A stretch of DNA of 64,000 bases from Actinoplanes xinjiangensis (GCF_003148685.1 NZ_QGGR01000005.1:62001-126000), one strand, 5' to 3'; shown: positions 26,938-36,725, counted from the stretch's first letter. A program made the numbers and translations. Notes: a model not told the origin generated them from the letters alone.

Positions 26938-28048
26938 CATCCGGACCGACGCCCGTATCTACCTGTCCCCGCCCGACGTCGGGGACCTGGAGCGCAAGCT
27001 GCTCCTGGACGCCTTCGACTCGAACTGGGTGGCCCCGGTCGGCCCCGACCTGGACGCCTTCGAGGAGCAGGTGGCCGAGCGGGTCGGTGTGCGGCACGCG
27101 GTGGCGCTGAGCAGTGGCACGGCCGCGCTGCACCTGGCCCTGATCGCGGCCGGCGTGCGGCGCGGCGACACCGTGCTGGTGCCGTCGTTCACGTTCGCCG
27201 CGACCGCGAACGCGGTGGTCTACCTGGGGGCCCGGCCGGTCTTCGTGGACTCCACCCCGGACAGCTGGAACGTGGACCCGGAGCTGGTGATCGAGGAACT
27301 GCGGGCCCGGGCCGAACGCGGGAACCTGCCCCGGGCGGTGATCGCGGTCGACATGTACGGCCAGTGCGCCGACTACGCCCCGCTGCTGGAGGCGTGCGAC
27401 CGGTACGGCGTACCCCTGATCGAGGATGCCGCCGAAGCCCTCGGCGCCACCTATCGCGGAAGGCCGGCCGGGTCGTTCGGGCTGGCCGGGGTGCTGTCCT
27501 TCAACGGCAACAAGATCCTCACCACCGGTGGCGGCGGAATGCTCGTGACCGACGACGGGCGGGTCGCCAAGCAGGCCCGGCACCTGTCCACCCAGGCCCG
27601 CGAGCCGGTCGCGCACTACGAGCACCGGATGATCGGCTACAACTACCGGCTCAGCAACCTGCTCGCCGCGGTGGGCCGGGGCCAGGTGCAGCGGCTGGAT
27701 CAGATGATCGCGGCCCGCACGGCGACGTTCGCGTTCTACCGGGCCGAGCTGCCGGACCTGACGTTCATGCCGGTCGCCGCCTACGGCACACCCAACCACT
27801 GGCTGACCTGCGTGCTCGCCGACGACGAGGGACACCGCGACCGGCTGCTCGCCGCGCTCAACGGCCGCGACATCGAGGCCCGGCCCGCCTGGAAGCCGAT
27901 GCACCTGCAACCGGTCTTCCAGGACTGCGTGATGCGCGGTGGCGAGGTGTGCGCCGACCTGTTCCGCCGCGGGGTGTGCTTGCCCAGTGGATCCGCTCTG
28001 ACCGACCACGACCGGAGACGCGTCGTCGACGCGGTTCGGGAGGGCTGA
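26930..28048 (+). CDS. DegT/DnrJ/EryC1-family sugar aminotransferase
   Basis: 372 residues. ALSSGTAALHLALIAAGVRRGDTVLVPSFTFAATANAVVYLGARPVFVD, IEDAAEALGATYRG and the PLP-lysine site SFNGNKILTTGGGG are diagnostic. It transfers an amino group to a keto-sugar nucleotide to build an amino-deoxy sugar for the polymer. The ATG at 26930 has GAGGA at good spacing and overlaps the deacetylase stop; a GTG 6 bp earlier is too close to that site. A CapD-type dehydratase in the other arm could supply the 4-keto substrate. Confidence 0.92.
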   Translation: MTDIRTDARIYLSPPDVGDLERKLLLDAFDSNWVAPVGPDLDAFEEQVAERVGVRHAVALSSGTAALHLALIAAGVRRGDTVLVPSFTFAATANAVVYLGARPVFVDSTPDSWNVDPELVIEELRARAERGNLPRAVIAVDMYGQCADYAPLLEACDRYGVPLIEDAAEALGATYRGRPAGSFGLAGVLSFNGNKILTTGGGGMLVTDDGRVAKQARHLSTQAREPVAHYEHRMIGYNYRLSNLLAAVGRGQVQRLDQMIAARTATFAFYRAELPDLTFMPVAAYGTPNHWLTCVLADDEGHRDRLLAALNGRDIEARPAWKPMHLQPVFQDCVMRGGEVCADLFRRGVCLPSGSALTDHDRRRVVDAVREG

Positions 28049-28054
28049 GGCGCC

Positions 28055-29287
28055 ATGCACATCGTCTACATCCACCAGTACTACTGCAATCCGCGGATGG
28101 CCGGCGGGATCCGCTCGTACGAGCAGGCCCGCCGGCTGGTGGCGCGCGGGCACACGGTCGACGTGATCACGACGGACATCACCCCGGGGGCACGGCAGCT
28201 GGGCTGGACCACGACCGTCGAGGACGGCGTGACCGTCCACTGGTTCCGGGTTCCGTACAACAACGACATGTCGTATGCCCGCCGCCTGCGGGCCTTCGCC
28301 GAGTTCATGGTGGTGGCCGCCGTGAAGGCGGCGAAGCTGCGCGCCGACCTGGTGTTCGCGACCAGCACGCCGCTGACCGTGGCGGTGCCCGGCGTGATCG
28401 CCGCGAAGCTGCGCCGGGTGCCGTTCGTCTTCGAGGTCCGCGACCTGTGGCCCGAGGTGCCGATCGAGATGGGCGCCCTGCGCAACCCGGTGCTGCGGCG
28501 GGTGGCCGGCGGGCTGGCGAACTTCGCCTACCGCAACGCGTCCGAGGTGATCGCCCTCTCCCCCGGTATGGCCGACGGCGTCGTCGCCCGCCGGCCGGGC
28601 ACCCCCACCACGGTCATTCCGAACGCCGCCGACCTCGATCTGTTCCGGGTCGCCCCGGAGCAGGTACGCCGGTTCCGCGCGGCCCACGACTGGCTCGGCG
28701 ACCGCCCGCTGATCGTCTACACCGGCGCCCTGGGCGTGGTGAACGGCGTGGAGTACCTGGTCCGGGCCATGCACACGGCCACGAAGGTGGACCCCGACCT
28801 GCGGTTGCTGATCGTCGGGCACGGCAAGGAGTGGGAGCCGACGAAGACGCTCGCCGCCGAACTGGGGCTGCTGGACCGGGTCGTGCACATGTGGGAGAAG
28901 GTGCCGAAGTCGCAGCTGCCGGTGATCCTCGGCGCGGCCACCATGTCCAGCAGCACCGTCCGCCCCATCCGCGGTCTGTGGGACAACTCGGCGAACAAGT
29001 TCTTCGACGCCCTCGCCGCGTCCCGGCCGATCGCCATCAACTACGGCGGTTGGCAGGCCGACCTGCTCCGGGAGACCGGGGCCGGTCTGGTGCTCGATCC
29101 GGTCGACACCGAGTCCGCCGGCGCCGAACTGGCCCGGCACCTGCGCGACGAGCTGTGGCTGAAACAGGCCCGGGACGCCGCGCACCGGCTGGCCGTGGAG
29201 CAGTTCTCCCGCGACCTGCTCTTCGAGAAGTTCGAGGCCGTGCTCAACCGGTCCGCCCGGTGCGACACCGAGCCCGCCCATACCTGA
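28055..29287 (+). CDS. GT4-family glycosyltransferase
   Basis: 410 residues. N-terminal acceptor-side motif HQYYCNPRMAGGIRSYEQARRLVARGHTVDVIT; C-terminal GT-B donor domain with VIYTGALGVVNGVEYLVRAM and a DNSANKFFDALAASRPIAINYGGW region that takes the place of the usual Ex7E. This arrangement is typical of WbuB/fucosaminyl-type transferases in capsule and O-antigen loci. It adds a sugar to the lipid-linked repeat unit at the inner membrane face. GGGAGGGCTGAGGCGCC precedes the ATG. Confidence 0.92.
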   Translation: MHIVYIHQYYCNPRMAGGIRSYEQARRLVARGHTVDVITTDITPGARQLGWTTTVEDGVTVHWFRVPYNNDMSYARRLRAFAEFMVVAAVKAAKLRADLVFATSTPLTVAVPGVIAAKLRRVPFVFEVRDLWPEVPIEMGALRNPVLRRVAGGLANFAYRNASEVIALSPGMADGVVARRPGTPTTVIPNAADLDLFRVAPEQVRRFRAAHDWLGDRPLIVYTGALGVVNGVEYLVRAMHTATKVDPDLRLLIVGHGKEWEPTKTLAAELGLLDRVVHMWEKVPKSQLPVILGAATMSSSTVRPIRGLWDNSANKFFDALAASRPIAINYGGWQADLLRETGAGLVLDPVDTESAGAELARHLRDELWLKQARDAAHRLAVEQFSRDLLFEKFEAVLNRSARCDTEPAHT

Positions 29288-29305
29288 GATTTCGGGGGAA
29301 CCACC

Positions 29306-30835
29306 GTGGAACTGCGTGCGTACGTCCGGGCCTGCCGGCGCCGATGGCCCTGGCTGCTGGTGCCGGTACTGGTCGCGGCCGGCATCGCGGCCGTACTGAC
29401 CATGGCCGGCGCGCCGGGCCACAAGTCGTCGATGGTCCTGTACGTCAGTTCCGGCAACGCGGATCCGGACTCGGGGGCACGGCGGCTCAACTCGTACATC
29501 GCGCTGCTCACCGGTCCCCGGGTGGGGCAGGCCGTGGTCGACCGGATGGGCCCGGAGGTCACCGTCGAACAGGTGCAGAAGAGCCTGTCCGCACAGATCC
29601 GGGAGGGCACCGACCTGCTGGAGGTCTCGGCCGTCGACTCCGACGCCGACCGCAGCAGGCAGATCGTCACGACCGCCGCGTCGGTGCTGGTCGGCCTGGC
29701 CCGGCAGATCGGCGCCCCGGCCGACCCGGATGCCGGCCCCGCCACCCAGGTGTCGATCGTGCAGGACGCGGTCACCGTCGAGGAGCCGGACAACCTGACC
29801 CGCAACGCCGGTTTCGCCGCGGTGCTGGGCCTGCTGATCGGGGCCGGTGCGGTCGCCGGGAAGGAGGCCACCGGCCGTACGGTCGCCGAGGAGGACGATC
29901 TGCGCCGGCTCGGCCTCGACGCGGTCGGGACGATCTCGATCGGCGGCCGGTCCCGTGCCGGCCATCCGGATCAGGCGCTGGCCGAGGCGTTCCGCCGGTT
30001 GCGCAGCCTGCTGCCGGTGCTGGCCGAGCACCCGGCCATGACGGTCCCGGCGCGGGGCCGTTCGCTGCTGCTGACCGGTGCCGGCCGCAAGGAGGGCACC
30101 ACGGCCGTCGCCTGCGGCCTGGCCATAGCGATGGCCGAGACCGGCGCGCGGGTGGTGCTTGTCGACGCGAACATGCGGACGCCCGGGATCGGGCGTTACC
30201 TGTCCCTGGACGCCGCACCCGGTCTGGCCGAGGTGCTGGCCGGCACGGCCCGCGTGCCGGACGTGCTCCAGGACTCGCTCGGCGGCCGGGTGACGGTGCT
30301 GCCGGCCGGCGAGCACGCGCCCGACCCGGGTGAGCTGCTGGCCTCACCGCGGCTGGGCGCGACGGTACGGACCCTGACCGAACGCTACGACATCGTGCTC
30401 GTGGACGGCCCGGCACTCCAGGGTGTCGCCGACGCGACCGTGATAGGGCAGGTCACCGACAGCGCGCTGCTCGTGGTGCGGGCCGGCCGGACCCGGACCG
30501 CGGAGGTGGAGAAGTCGATCGACCTGCTCCAGCGGGTCGGCGCGAAACTCGCCGGCGCGGTGCTGAACGCGCTGCCGCGCAAGCTGCCGCAAAACGGCTC
30601 GTGGCAGGGCCCGGCCGAGGTGAGCACCGGGATGGACAGTCCCGACCTGGTCTTCGGGCTGGACCCGACACAGTCGCCGCGTCTGGACGACACGTTCGTG
30701 TCGCTGCCCGTGGTCGGTACCGCGCGGGGCCGGGCGAAGGTGGCCGACGCGGAGAACGAGCACTCCCCCGAAGTACCGGCTCAGCGCAGCGGTGCCGACG
30801 ACGACGCCGACGAGGAGCAACAGCGCAGTGAGTGA
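29306..30835 (+). CDS. Wzz/CpsD-like chain-length protein with a degenerate kinase P-loop
   Basis: 509 residues. A membrane segment (WPWLLVPVLVAAGIAAVLTM), a Wzz-type periplasmic region, a second membrane segment (AGFAAVLGLLIGAGAVAG) and a cytoplasmic bacterial tyrosine kinase-like domain follow in order. Walker A' (VVLVDANMRTPGIGRYL) and Walker B (IVLVDGPALQG) are present. The Walker A position reads GAGRKEGTTA (about residues 258-267) instead of GEGKST, so the ATP-binding lysine is absent or displaced. The acidic C-terminus has no tyrosine cluster. It probably sets polymer length with Wzx/Wzy, but may not be an active kinase. Confidence 0.88.
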   Translation: MELRAYVRACRRRWPWLLVPVLVAAGIAAVLTMAGAPGHKSSMVLYVSSGNADPDSGARRLNSYIALLTGPRVGQAVVDRMGPEVTVEQVQKSLSAQIREGTDLLEVSAVDSDADRSRQIVTTAASVLVGLARQIGAPADPDAGPATQVSIVQDAVTVEEPDNLTRNAGFAAVLGLLIGAGAVAGKEATGRTVAEEDDLRRLGLDAVGTISIGGRSRAGHPDQALAEAFRRLRSLLPVLAEHPAMTVPARGRSLLLTGAGRKEGTTAVACGLAIAMAETGARVVLVDANMRTPGIGRYLSLDAAPGLAEVLAGTARVPDVLQDSLGGRVTVLPAGEHAPDPGELLASPRLGATVRTLTERYDIVLVDGPALQGVADATVIGQVTDSALLVVRAGRTRTAEVEKSIDLLQRVGAKLAGAVLNALPRKLPQNGSWQGPAEVSTGMDSPDLVFGLDPTQSPRLDDTFVSLPVVGTARGRAKVADAENEHSPEVPAQRSGADDDADEEQQRSE

Positions 30836-32093
30836 GCTACGGATCGGGAGCCCCACGGCCGGCCCGGTCGCCCTCGCCGGGAAGGTGCTGCGGGAACCGT
30901 CCGTCCAGCTGCTCGCCTCGCAGGTGCTGACCGGGGTGGTGGCGATGGCCGCGAACATCCTGATGGTCCGGTCGCTCAGCCCGGCCAACCGGGGCGAGGT
31001 GGCGCTGCTGCTCCAGGTGGTCTATCTCGCCACCCAGCTGCTGCTCCTCGGCACCGAGCGCAGCTTCGTGGCGGCCTACCACAACGTGTCGCCGGCGCCC
31101 GCCGTTCGTGCCTACGCGCGGCTGCTCGCCGTACCCTGCCTGCTGTTCCTCGGTGGTGCGGTGATCTGGCAGGTGGCCGCACCCGCGCATCTCACGCCGG
31201 GTCCGCTGATCGTCGCGATGCTGGCCTGGTTCGCCCTGATCGAGGCGACCAGCCTCGCCACCCGGTCGATCGCCATCGCGGTGGGCCGGGTCCGGGACTT
31301 CCTGCTGGCCCGGGTGCTCGAGGCGCTGCTGCTGTTCACCATGCTGATCGGGCTCTACCTGGGCCACGCCGACCACCCGGAGTGGTGGTTCCTGGCCTAC
31401 CTGATCGCCGGTGCCACACCGACCGTCGTCTACCTGGTGATCTGGCTGCGACTGCCGATCGTCGCCGGCTCCGGTGCCGTCCACCCGGACCAGAACCGCC
31501 AGGTCCGGCGGGAGGGACTGGCGCTGTTCCCGGCCGCCCTGTCCAACATGGCGATGCTGCGGGTGGACCGCCTCGTCATCCCGGCGCTGGCGTCGACCGC
31601 GGCGCTCGGCCACTACACGTCGGTGGCCACCATGACCGAGCTGTTGGCGTGGCCGATCCGGGCGTACGCCGACTCGCGTCTGGGCCGGTGGCGGGTCTCG
31701 CACAACGAGGGCGCCCTGAAGGCGGCACCGATCGTGGCGGCCGTCGCCGTCTACGTGCTGGTGGTGGTCCCGTTGGTGGCCGGCGGCCTGTACCTGCTGG
31801 TCGAGCCGCTCTTCGGCCACGAGTACGCGGACGCCAAGGTGATCGTGCTGCCCCTGGTGGCGGCGGCCGGACTGTACGCGGTCTCCCGGATCAGCCTGGG
31901 CCTGCTGATCGCCAAGGGGCACGGCGGTCTCGTGTCGGCCGCCGAGATCGCCGGCTTCGTGGTGAGTTTCGCCGCCTACCTGCTGCTGATCCCCCGCCTC
32001 GGCATCCTCGGCGCGGCCTACGGCTCGCTCGCGGGATACGGCGCCTGCCTGGTGTTCGCGATGGTGGCGAGCCGGATCGTGGGCCGGCGGTGA
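30828..32093 (+). CDS. Wzx-like polysaccharide flippase
   Basis: 421 residues from a GTG that overlaps the previous gene by 8 bp, with GAGGAG upstream. About 12-14 membrane segments are visible (QVLTGVVAMAANILMVRSL, GEVALLLQVVYLATQLLLLG, IVAAVAVYVLVVVPLVAGGLY). The pattern is that of the MOP/Wzx oligosaccharide flippase family, which moves lipid-linked repeat units across the cytoplasmic membrane. Its position between the Wzz and Wzy genes supports this. Confidence 0.87.
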   Translation: MSELRIGSPTAGPVALAGKVLREPSVQLLASQVLTGVVAMAANILMVRSLSPANRGEVALLLQVVYLATQLLLLGTERSFVAAYHNVSPAPAVRAYARLLAVPCLLFLGGAVIWQVAAPAHLTPGPLIVAMLAWFALIEATSLATRSIAIAVGRVRDFLLARVLEALLLFTMLIGLYLGHADHPEWWFLAYLIAGATPTVVYLVIWLRLPIVAGSGAVHPDQNRQVRREGLALFPAALSNMAMLRVDRLVIPALASTAALGHYTSVATMTELLAWPIRAYADSRLGRWRVSHNEGALKAAPIVAAVAVYVLVVVPLVAGGLYLLVEPLFGHEYADAKVIVLPLVAAAGLYAVSRISLGLLIAKGHGGLVSAAEIAGFVVSFAAYLLLIPRLGILGAAYGSLAGYGACLVFAMVASRIVGRR

Positions 32094-33289
32094 ACGTCGG
32101 TGGCCGGGCCTTCCTGGCGCCCGGCCTGCTGCTGATCCTCGTCGCGATCGGCGGACGGTACACCCTGGACCGGGCCGGGCTGCTCGAACTGGCATGGGTG
32201 GACCTGCGGGTGATCGGGCTGATCGTGGCGCTGGTGGTACTGGGGCTCGGCGCCGGCCGCACGCGGCGGCCGCCGATGCAACGGGAGGGCTGGCTGGTCG
32301 CCGCCCTGCTGTTCTTCCTGTTCCAGATCGCCTCGGGACTGTGGGCGCCGTCGGCCGCCCGGGTCGGCCCGCAGACGCTGGACCTGGTGCTGCTCGGGGT
32401 GCTGGTGGTGGCCTTCTACCGGTACTCGCTCGGTGACCCGGAGACGGTCGTCAGGTTCACGTTCCGGCTGTTCTTCGTCGCCGCGATCGTCTACGCGCTG
32501 GCCGCCATCTTCATCAGCGGGCCCGGTGAGCAGGGCCGCTACTCGGCGTTCGGCGGTGGCCCGAACGTGTTCGCCCGGATCGAGGTGCTCGGGGTGATCA
32601 GCGCGGTCGCCCTGTTCATGCTGACCGGCCGGATCCTGCCGCTGCTGGTGATCCCGCTCTTCCTGCTGGCCACGGTGCTGTCCGGGTCGCGGGGCACGCT
32701 GGTGGCCGGTGCGGTGGTCGGTTTCGTGGCAGTGCTGAAGCTGCGGCACCGGCTGCGCGGCGGGGCGATCGCCCTGGCGGCCCTGGTGGCGGTGGTCGCA
32801 GTAGGCGCCATCTGGGCTTTCGCCCCACCGGAGTTCACCGACCTGTTCCAGGAACGATTCGTTGAACAGACCGTGCAGGAACAATATCTCTCCGGGCGGA
32901 CCGACATCTGGATGGCCGCCGTCGACATGTTCATCGACCACCCGATCGCCGGGGCCGGACTCGACGGCTTCTACGGCCTGATCGGGGTCAACCAGGCCGT
33001 CGAATATCCGCACAACTACGTGCTCGCGGTCGCCGCCGAGGGTGGGCTGGCCGGGCTCGGCCTGCTCACCGTCTCGATCGTGCTGTGGACCCGGATCGTC
33101 CGGGGCGGTGGCGCCCGTCCGCAGCTGACCGGGCTGGCCGTGGCGGCGACCGTCTTCGTGGCGCTGTCCGGCCTGTTCTCCGGCGACTACTACGACTCCC
33201 GCCTGGCCTGGATGTTCGCCGGCCTCGCCGCGGCCGCGGCGCTGGTCCCGGTGCCGGCCGGCGCGCGGGAACCGGCGGTGGCCCGGTGA
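32090..33289 (+). CDS. Wzy-like O-antigen polymerase/ligase
   Basis: 399 residues, GTG overlapping the flippase stop by 4 bp. About 10-12 membrane segments. The large outward loop carries SGRTDIWMAAVDMFIDHPIAGAGLDGFYG and YPHNYVLAVAAEGGLAG, the Wzy_C motif with conserved Arg and His residues. It polymerises repeat units on the outer face of the membrane. Confidence 0.88.
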   Translation: MNVGGRAFLAPGLLLILVAIGGRYTLDRAGLLELAWVDLRVIGLIVALVVLGLGAGRTRRPPMQREGWLVAALLFFLFQIASGLWAPSAARVGPQTLDLVLLGVLVVAFYRYSLGDPETVVRFTFRLFFVAAIVYALAAIFISGPGEQGRYSAFGGGPNVFARIEVLGVISAVALFMLTGRILPLLVIPLFLLATVLSGSRGTLVAGAVVGFVAVLKLRHRLRGGAIALAALVAVVAVGAIWAFAPPEFTDLFQERFVEQTVQEQYLSGRTDIWMAAVDMFIDHPIAGAGLDGFYGLIGVNQAVEYPHNYVLAVAAEGGLAGLGLLTVSIVLWTRIVRGGGARPQLTGLAVAATVFVALSGLFSGDYYDSRLAWMFAGLAAAAALVPVPAGAREPAVAR

Positions 33290-34419
33290 AGCGGCGCACG
33301 ATCCTCGCGGCCGGGCTCGGCGGGGCGCTGGTCGCCGGCGCGACCGGGCTGCACCTGGTCCGCGGCGCCGCCGAGGACGACGTCCCCGAACTGCGGGAGC
33401 CGATGCCCGCCGCGCCGCCCGCGGTGGAACAGGTCGCGAAGATCAAGCCGGTCGCGTACTGGACCGGGATCTTCATGAAGAGCTGGGACTTCGCGGACGG
33501 CAACGCGACACCGCTGAGCAGGTCCAAGGACAGCCGGGACCACTACGACCTGGCGTACGACGTCGACGCCTGCACAGCGATGTACCGGGCCACCGGCCAG
33601 CCACGCTACCTGGACCGGGGCCTGACGTGGCTGGAGAACGTGGTCGCCGCGGCGGTCCCGTCGACCTCGCTGGCGAAGAGTTCGTTCGCCGACCGCTACC
33701 AGGGCTGGGGATCGAGCCGGGCCGGCGGGGGCGGCGACGAGGTGCCGCTCTACGAGTCGTACCTGTGGCGCTACGGCACCGGCCTGCTGGTGGCTATGAA
33801 GGACCTCACCGACACGGGCTACCGGGCCCGGTTCGACCGGCTGCTGGCGTTCGCCGAGACGAACGTCTTCGACAAGTGGTTCACCCGCGGGACCAAGGAC
33901 TACCTCTACCGCGAGCGCACCCACATGGCCGCGCACTGGGCACTGATCGCGATGAACGTCGCCCACCTCACCGGCGACCAGGCGCGCAAGGCCCGCTGCA
34001 ACACGGTCGTCGACCACATCAGCTCCCAGTTGCGCGGGCAGCTGCGCCGTAACCCGGCCGAGCCGACCGCCTGGTTCTGGAGCGACGAGTGGGACTCGGC
34101 GAAACGGCCGGGCCAGGACGTCGGCCACGGCAACGGGGTCGTCACGTACGTGGTCGAGGCCCGCGACCGCGACCAGGGCTGGTCGGCCGCCGACGTGGCC
34201 GCGTTCTCGTCCCTGCTCACCAGGGTCATCTGGCCGGGCGGGACGACGTATCACGCCTATGTGGACGGCACCGGCACCGACAACGGCTGGTGGTCCGACG
34301 GCTTCGTGAAGCTGGGCCGCTACGACCCGGCCGTGCAACTACGGCTGGAGAAACACCAGGTGGTGAACGATCAGTTCGCCGCGAACATGGCGCTCAACGC
34401 CCGCCTGCTTCGGGCCTGA
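33286..34419 (+). CDS. Tat-exported glycan-active protein, alpha/alpha-barrel type
   Basis: 377 residues, GTG overlapping the polymerase stop by 4 bp. The N-terminus MKRRTILAAGLGGALVAGAT is a twin-arginine-type signal. The mature part is rich in paired helices (DVDACTAMYRATGQPRYLDRGLTWLENVV; YLYRERTHMAAHWALIAMNVAHLTGDQARK) with aromatic and acidic residues, as in alpha/alpha-barrel glycoside hydrolases and lyases. I do not recognise the exact family. Placed right after Wzy, it may trim or modify the nascent polymer outside the cell. Confidence 0.7.
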   Translation: MKRRTILAAGLGGALVAGATGLHLVRGAAEDDVPELREPMPAAPPAVEQVAKIKPVAYWTGIFMKSWDFADGNATPLSRSKDSRDHYDLAYDVDACTAMYRATGQPRYLDRGLTWLENVVAAAVPSTSLAKSSFADRYQGWGSSRAGGGGDEVPLYESYLWRYGTGLLVAMKDLTDTGYRARFDRLLAFAETNVFDKWFTRGTKDYLYRERTHMAAHWALIAMNVAHLTGDQARKARCNTVVDHISSQLRGQLRRNPAEPTAWFWSDEWDSAKRPGQDVGHGNGVVTYVVEARDRDQGWSAADVAAFSSLLTRVIWPGGTTYHAYVDGTGTDNGWWSDGFVKLGRYDPAVQLRLEKHQVVNDQFAANMALNARLLRA

Positions 34420-34440
34420 GCACCGGAAGGGACACCTGAG

Positions 34441-35460
34441 ATGACGGCATCGCTGCTGGAACCGGCGGCACGCGAGTGGAAGGAGGCGCTCCAGCACGTC
34501 AGACACGACATGTACCACGTGCCGGAATACGTCGTCCTCGACGCCCGGCTCTACGGCGGCGTCCCCGCCGCGTTCCACTACGAGCAGGACGGGCGGCGGT
34601 TGCTGATCCCGCTCATCCTGCGGGAGATCCCGGGCACGGACCTCAAGGACGCGATCTCACCGTACGGCTACCCGGGCCCGGTCAGTGACGCCGCACCGAA
34701 CGACCGGTTCTGGCAGACGGCCTGCGCGGCCTTCGTCGGCGCGCTGCGCGAGGCGGGGGTGGTGTCCGCGTTCGTCCGGCTGCATCCGCTGCTGCACGGC
34801 CCGGCGCCGGCGCTGCGGGACCACGGCGCGCTGGTCCACCACGGCGAGACCGTGTCGATGGATCTGACCGTCTCCGAGGAGGAGATGTGGAAACAGACCC
34901 GCGCCGACCACCGCAACCACATCAACCGGGCGAAACGGGCGGGCACCGAGATCGTGTTCGACGACTGGGACCGGCTCGGCGAATGGGTGGAGGTCTACCA
35001 CGACAACATGCGGCGGGTCGGCGCCACGTCGTACTACTTCTTCACCGCCGAGCACCTGTCGGCACTGCACGACGCGGTCGGTGACCGGATGCACCTGGTG
35101 GTGGCGCTGGAAGACGGCCAGGTCGTCGGGGGCAACACCTTCTTCTCGTACGACGGGATCGCCACCGGATACGTGTCGTCGACCCGCCGGGCCCCGAAAC
35201 GGTACGCCGACGAACTGCTCTACGACTCGGTGCGCCGCTGGTGCGGCTCCCGCGGTGACCGGGTGTTCCACCTGGGCGGCGGCAAGGGCGGCGCGAACGA
35301 CTCGCTGTTCTCGTACAAGGCCGGGTTCGCGCCGGGCCGGCACGCCTTCCACACCTGGCGGGTGGTCGCCGACCGGGACGCCTACCGGCGGCTGGTCCAC
35401 GACCGCCGCCCGGACGCCGATCCGGCCGACCTGACCGTCACCTTCCCGGCCTACCGTTAG
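34441..35460 (+). CDS. BioF2-like GNAT (FemAB-type acyltransferase), paralogue A
   Basis: 339 residues. It shares with its paralogue at 36726 the segments YHVPEYVVLDARLYGG, ISPYGYPGPVSD, VHHGETVSMDLT, TRADHRNHINRAKRAG, MRRVGATSYYFF and a C-terminal HLGGGKGGANDSLFSYKAGFA. The basic HRNHINRAKRAG motif is the Acetyltransf_6 signature. It likely acylates a sugar of the polymer. GGAAGGGACACCTGAG precedes the ATG. Confidence 0.85.
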   Translation: MTASLLEPAAREWKEALQHVRHDMYHVPEYVVLDARLYGGVPAAFHYEQDGRRLLIPLILREIPGTDLKDAISPYGYPGPVSDAAPNDRFWQTACAAFVGALREAGVVSAFVRLHPLLHGPAPALRDHGALVHHGETVSMDLTVSEEEMWKQTRADHRNHINRAKRAGTEIVFDDWDRLGEWVEVYHDNMRRVGATSYYFFTAEHLSALHDAVGDRMHLVVALEDGQVVGGNTFFSYDGIATGYVSSTRRAPKRYADELLYDSVRRWCGSRGDRVFHLGGGKGGANDSLFSYKAGFAPGRHAFHTWRVVADRDAYRRLVHDRRPDADPADLTVTFPAYR

Positions 35461-35471
35461 GAGCCCCCGTC

Positions 35472-36704
35472 ATGCGGATCACCTGTGTCGGCGGAGGGCC
35501 GGCCGGACTCTACTTCGCGACCCTGGCCAAACTCGCCGACCCCGGCAACGAGGTCACCGTGCTGGAACGCAACCCGGCCGGCGTCACCTGGGGCTGGGGG
35601 GTGGTGTTCTGGGACGACCTGCTCGACGACCTGTTCCGGTACGACCCGGTCAGCGCCGAACGGATCTGGCAGGCCGCGTACAAGTGGGACGAGTACGAGG
35701 TCCGCGCCACCGGCAAACCCACCACCCATCTGGCCGGGTACGGCTTCAGCCTGGGACGCCACCGGCTGCTCGACATCCTGTCCGCGCGGGCCGTCGAGCT
35801 GGGCGTGAACATCACCTGGTCCGACGAGCTGACCGACCTCGCCGACCTGCCGCCGTCCGACCTGGTGGTGGCCTGTGACGGCGCCCGCAGCCGGATCCGG
35901 GAGGCGCACGCCGAGCACTTCGGCGCCGAGGTGGAGGTGGCCCGCAACAAGTACATCTGGCTGGGCACACCCAAGGTGTTCGACACGTTCACCTTCGGGT
36001 TCGAGCAGACCCCGGCCGGCTGGATCTGGTTCCACGCCTACCCGTTCGACGACAAGACGTCCACGTTCATCGTCGAGTGCACCCCGCAGACGTGGTCCGG
36101 ACTCGGCTTCGACACCCTCGACGCGCGCGACGGCACCGAGCGGCTGCGGCAGATCTTCGCCTCCCATCTGGACGGCGCGGCACTCATCGACCATCGGGCC
36201 GAGGTCGGGCGTACCGGCTGGCAGAGTTTCCGGCGGGTCACCGCGCAGCGCTGGGACCACGGCAACGTGGTGCTGATGGGCGACTCCGCGCACACCACCC
36301 ACTTCGCGATCGGCTCCGGCACCAAACTGGCCATGCAGGACGCGATGGCCCTGGCGGACGCGGTCGGATCCGGCGACGATCTGGCGGTGGCCCTGGAACG
36401 GTACGAGCACCGGCGCAAGGCGGCGATGGCTCCCCTCCAGCGGGCGGCCCGGGCCAGCAGCGCCTGGTTCGAGAAGATGCCGGAGTACGCCCACCTGCCG
36501 GCCGGCCGGTTCTCCTACGCCCTGTCGAACCGCCGCGGCGAATACCCCACCTGGCGGTACCTGCTGCACATGGCGACACAGAGCGCGATCCCCCGCACCC
36601 TGCTCCGGTGGACACTCAGCGCCCGCCGGTGGAGCCGGGCCCGCCGCCGGACCGACGCCGGTCAGGTGACCACCGGGCACGCGATCCTGCCCCACACCGC
36701 CTAG
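35472..36704 (+). CDS. FAD-dependent monooxygenase of the acyl-CoA aromatic hydroxylase type
   Basis: 410 residues. FAD fingerprint CVGGGPAGLYFATLAKLADPGNEVTVLERN, the GWGVVFWDD segment typical of salicylyl-CoA 5-hydroxylase and 2-aminobenzoyl-CoA monooxygenase, the DG motif CDGARSRIRE, and the second FAD motif VVLMGDSAHTTHFAIGSGTKLAMQDA. The known relatives usually have an extra C-terminal old-yellow-enzyme domain, which is absent here. The gene sits 11 bp after one BioF2-like GNAT gene and 21 bp before another, so the three probably act together, for example making and attaching a hydroxylated acyl group. The substrate is inferred. Confidence 0.88.
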   Translation: MRITCVGGGPAGLYFATLAKLADPGNEVTVLERNPAGVTWGWGVVFWDDLLDDLFRYDPVSAERIWQAAYKWDEYEVRATGKPTTHLAGYGFSLGRHRLLDILSARAVELGVNITWSDELTDLADLPPSDLVVACDGARSRIREAHAEHFGAEVEVARNKYIWLGTPKVFDTFTFGFEQTPAGWIWFHAYPFDDKTSTFIVECTPQTWSGLGFDTLDARDGTERLRQIFASHLDGAALIDHRAEVGRTGWQSFRRVTAQRWDHGNVVLMGDSAHTTHFAIGSGTKLAMQDAMALADAVGSGDDLAVALERYEHRRKAAMAPLQRAARASSAWFEKMPEYAHLPAGRFSYALSNRRGEYPTWRYLLHMATQSAIPRTLLRWTLSARRWSRARRRTDAGQVTTGHAILPHTA

Positions 36705-36725
36705 CACCCGACGAAGGGATGACCG

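Noticed and set aside
26636..30316. A 1226-codon open frame on the minus strand
   Set aside because: It is antisense to the deacetylase, aminotransferase, glycosyltransferase and Wzz genes; composition (His/Arg/Gly/Gln-rich) is typical of a shadow frame in high-GC DNA.
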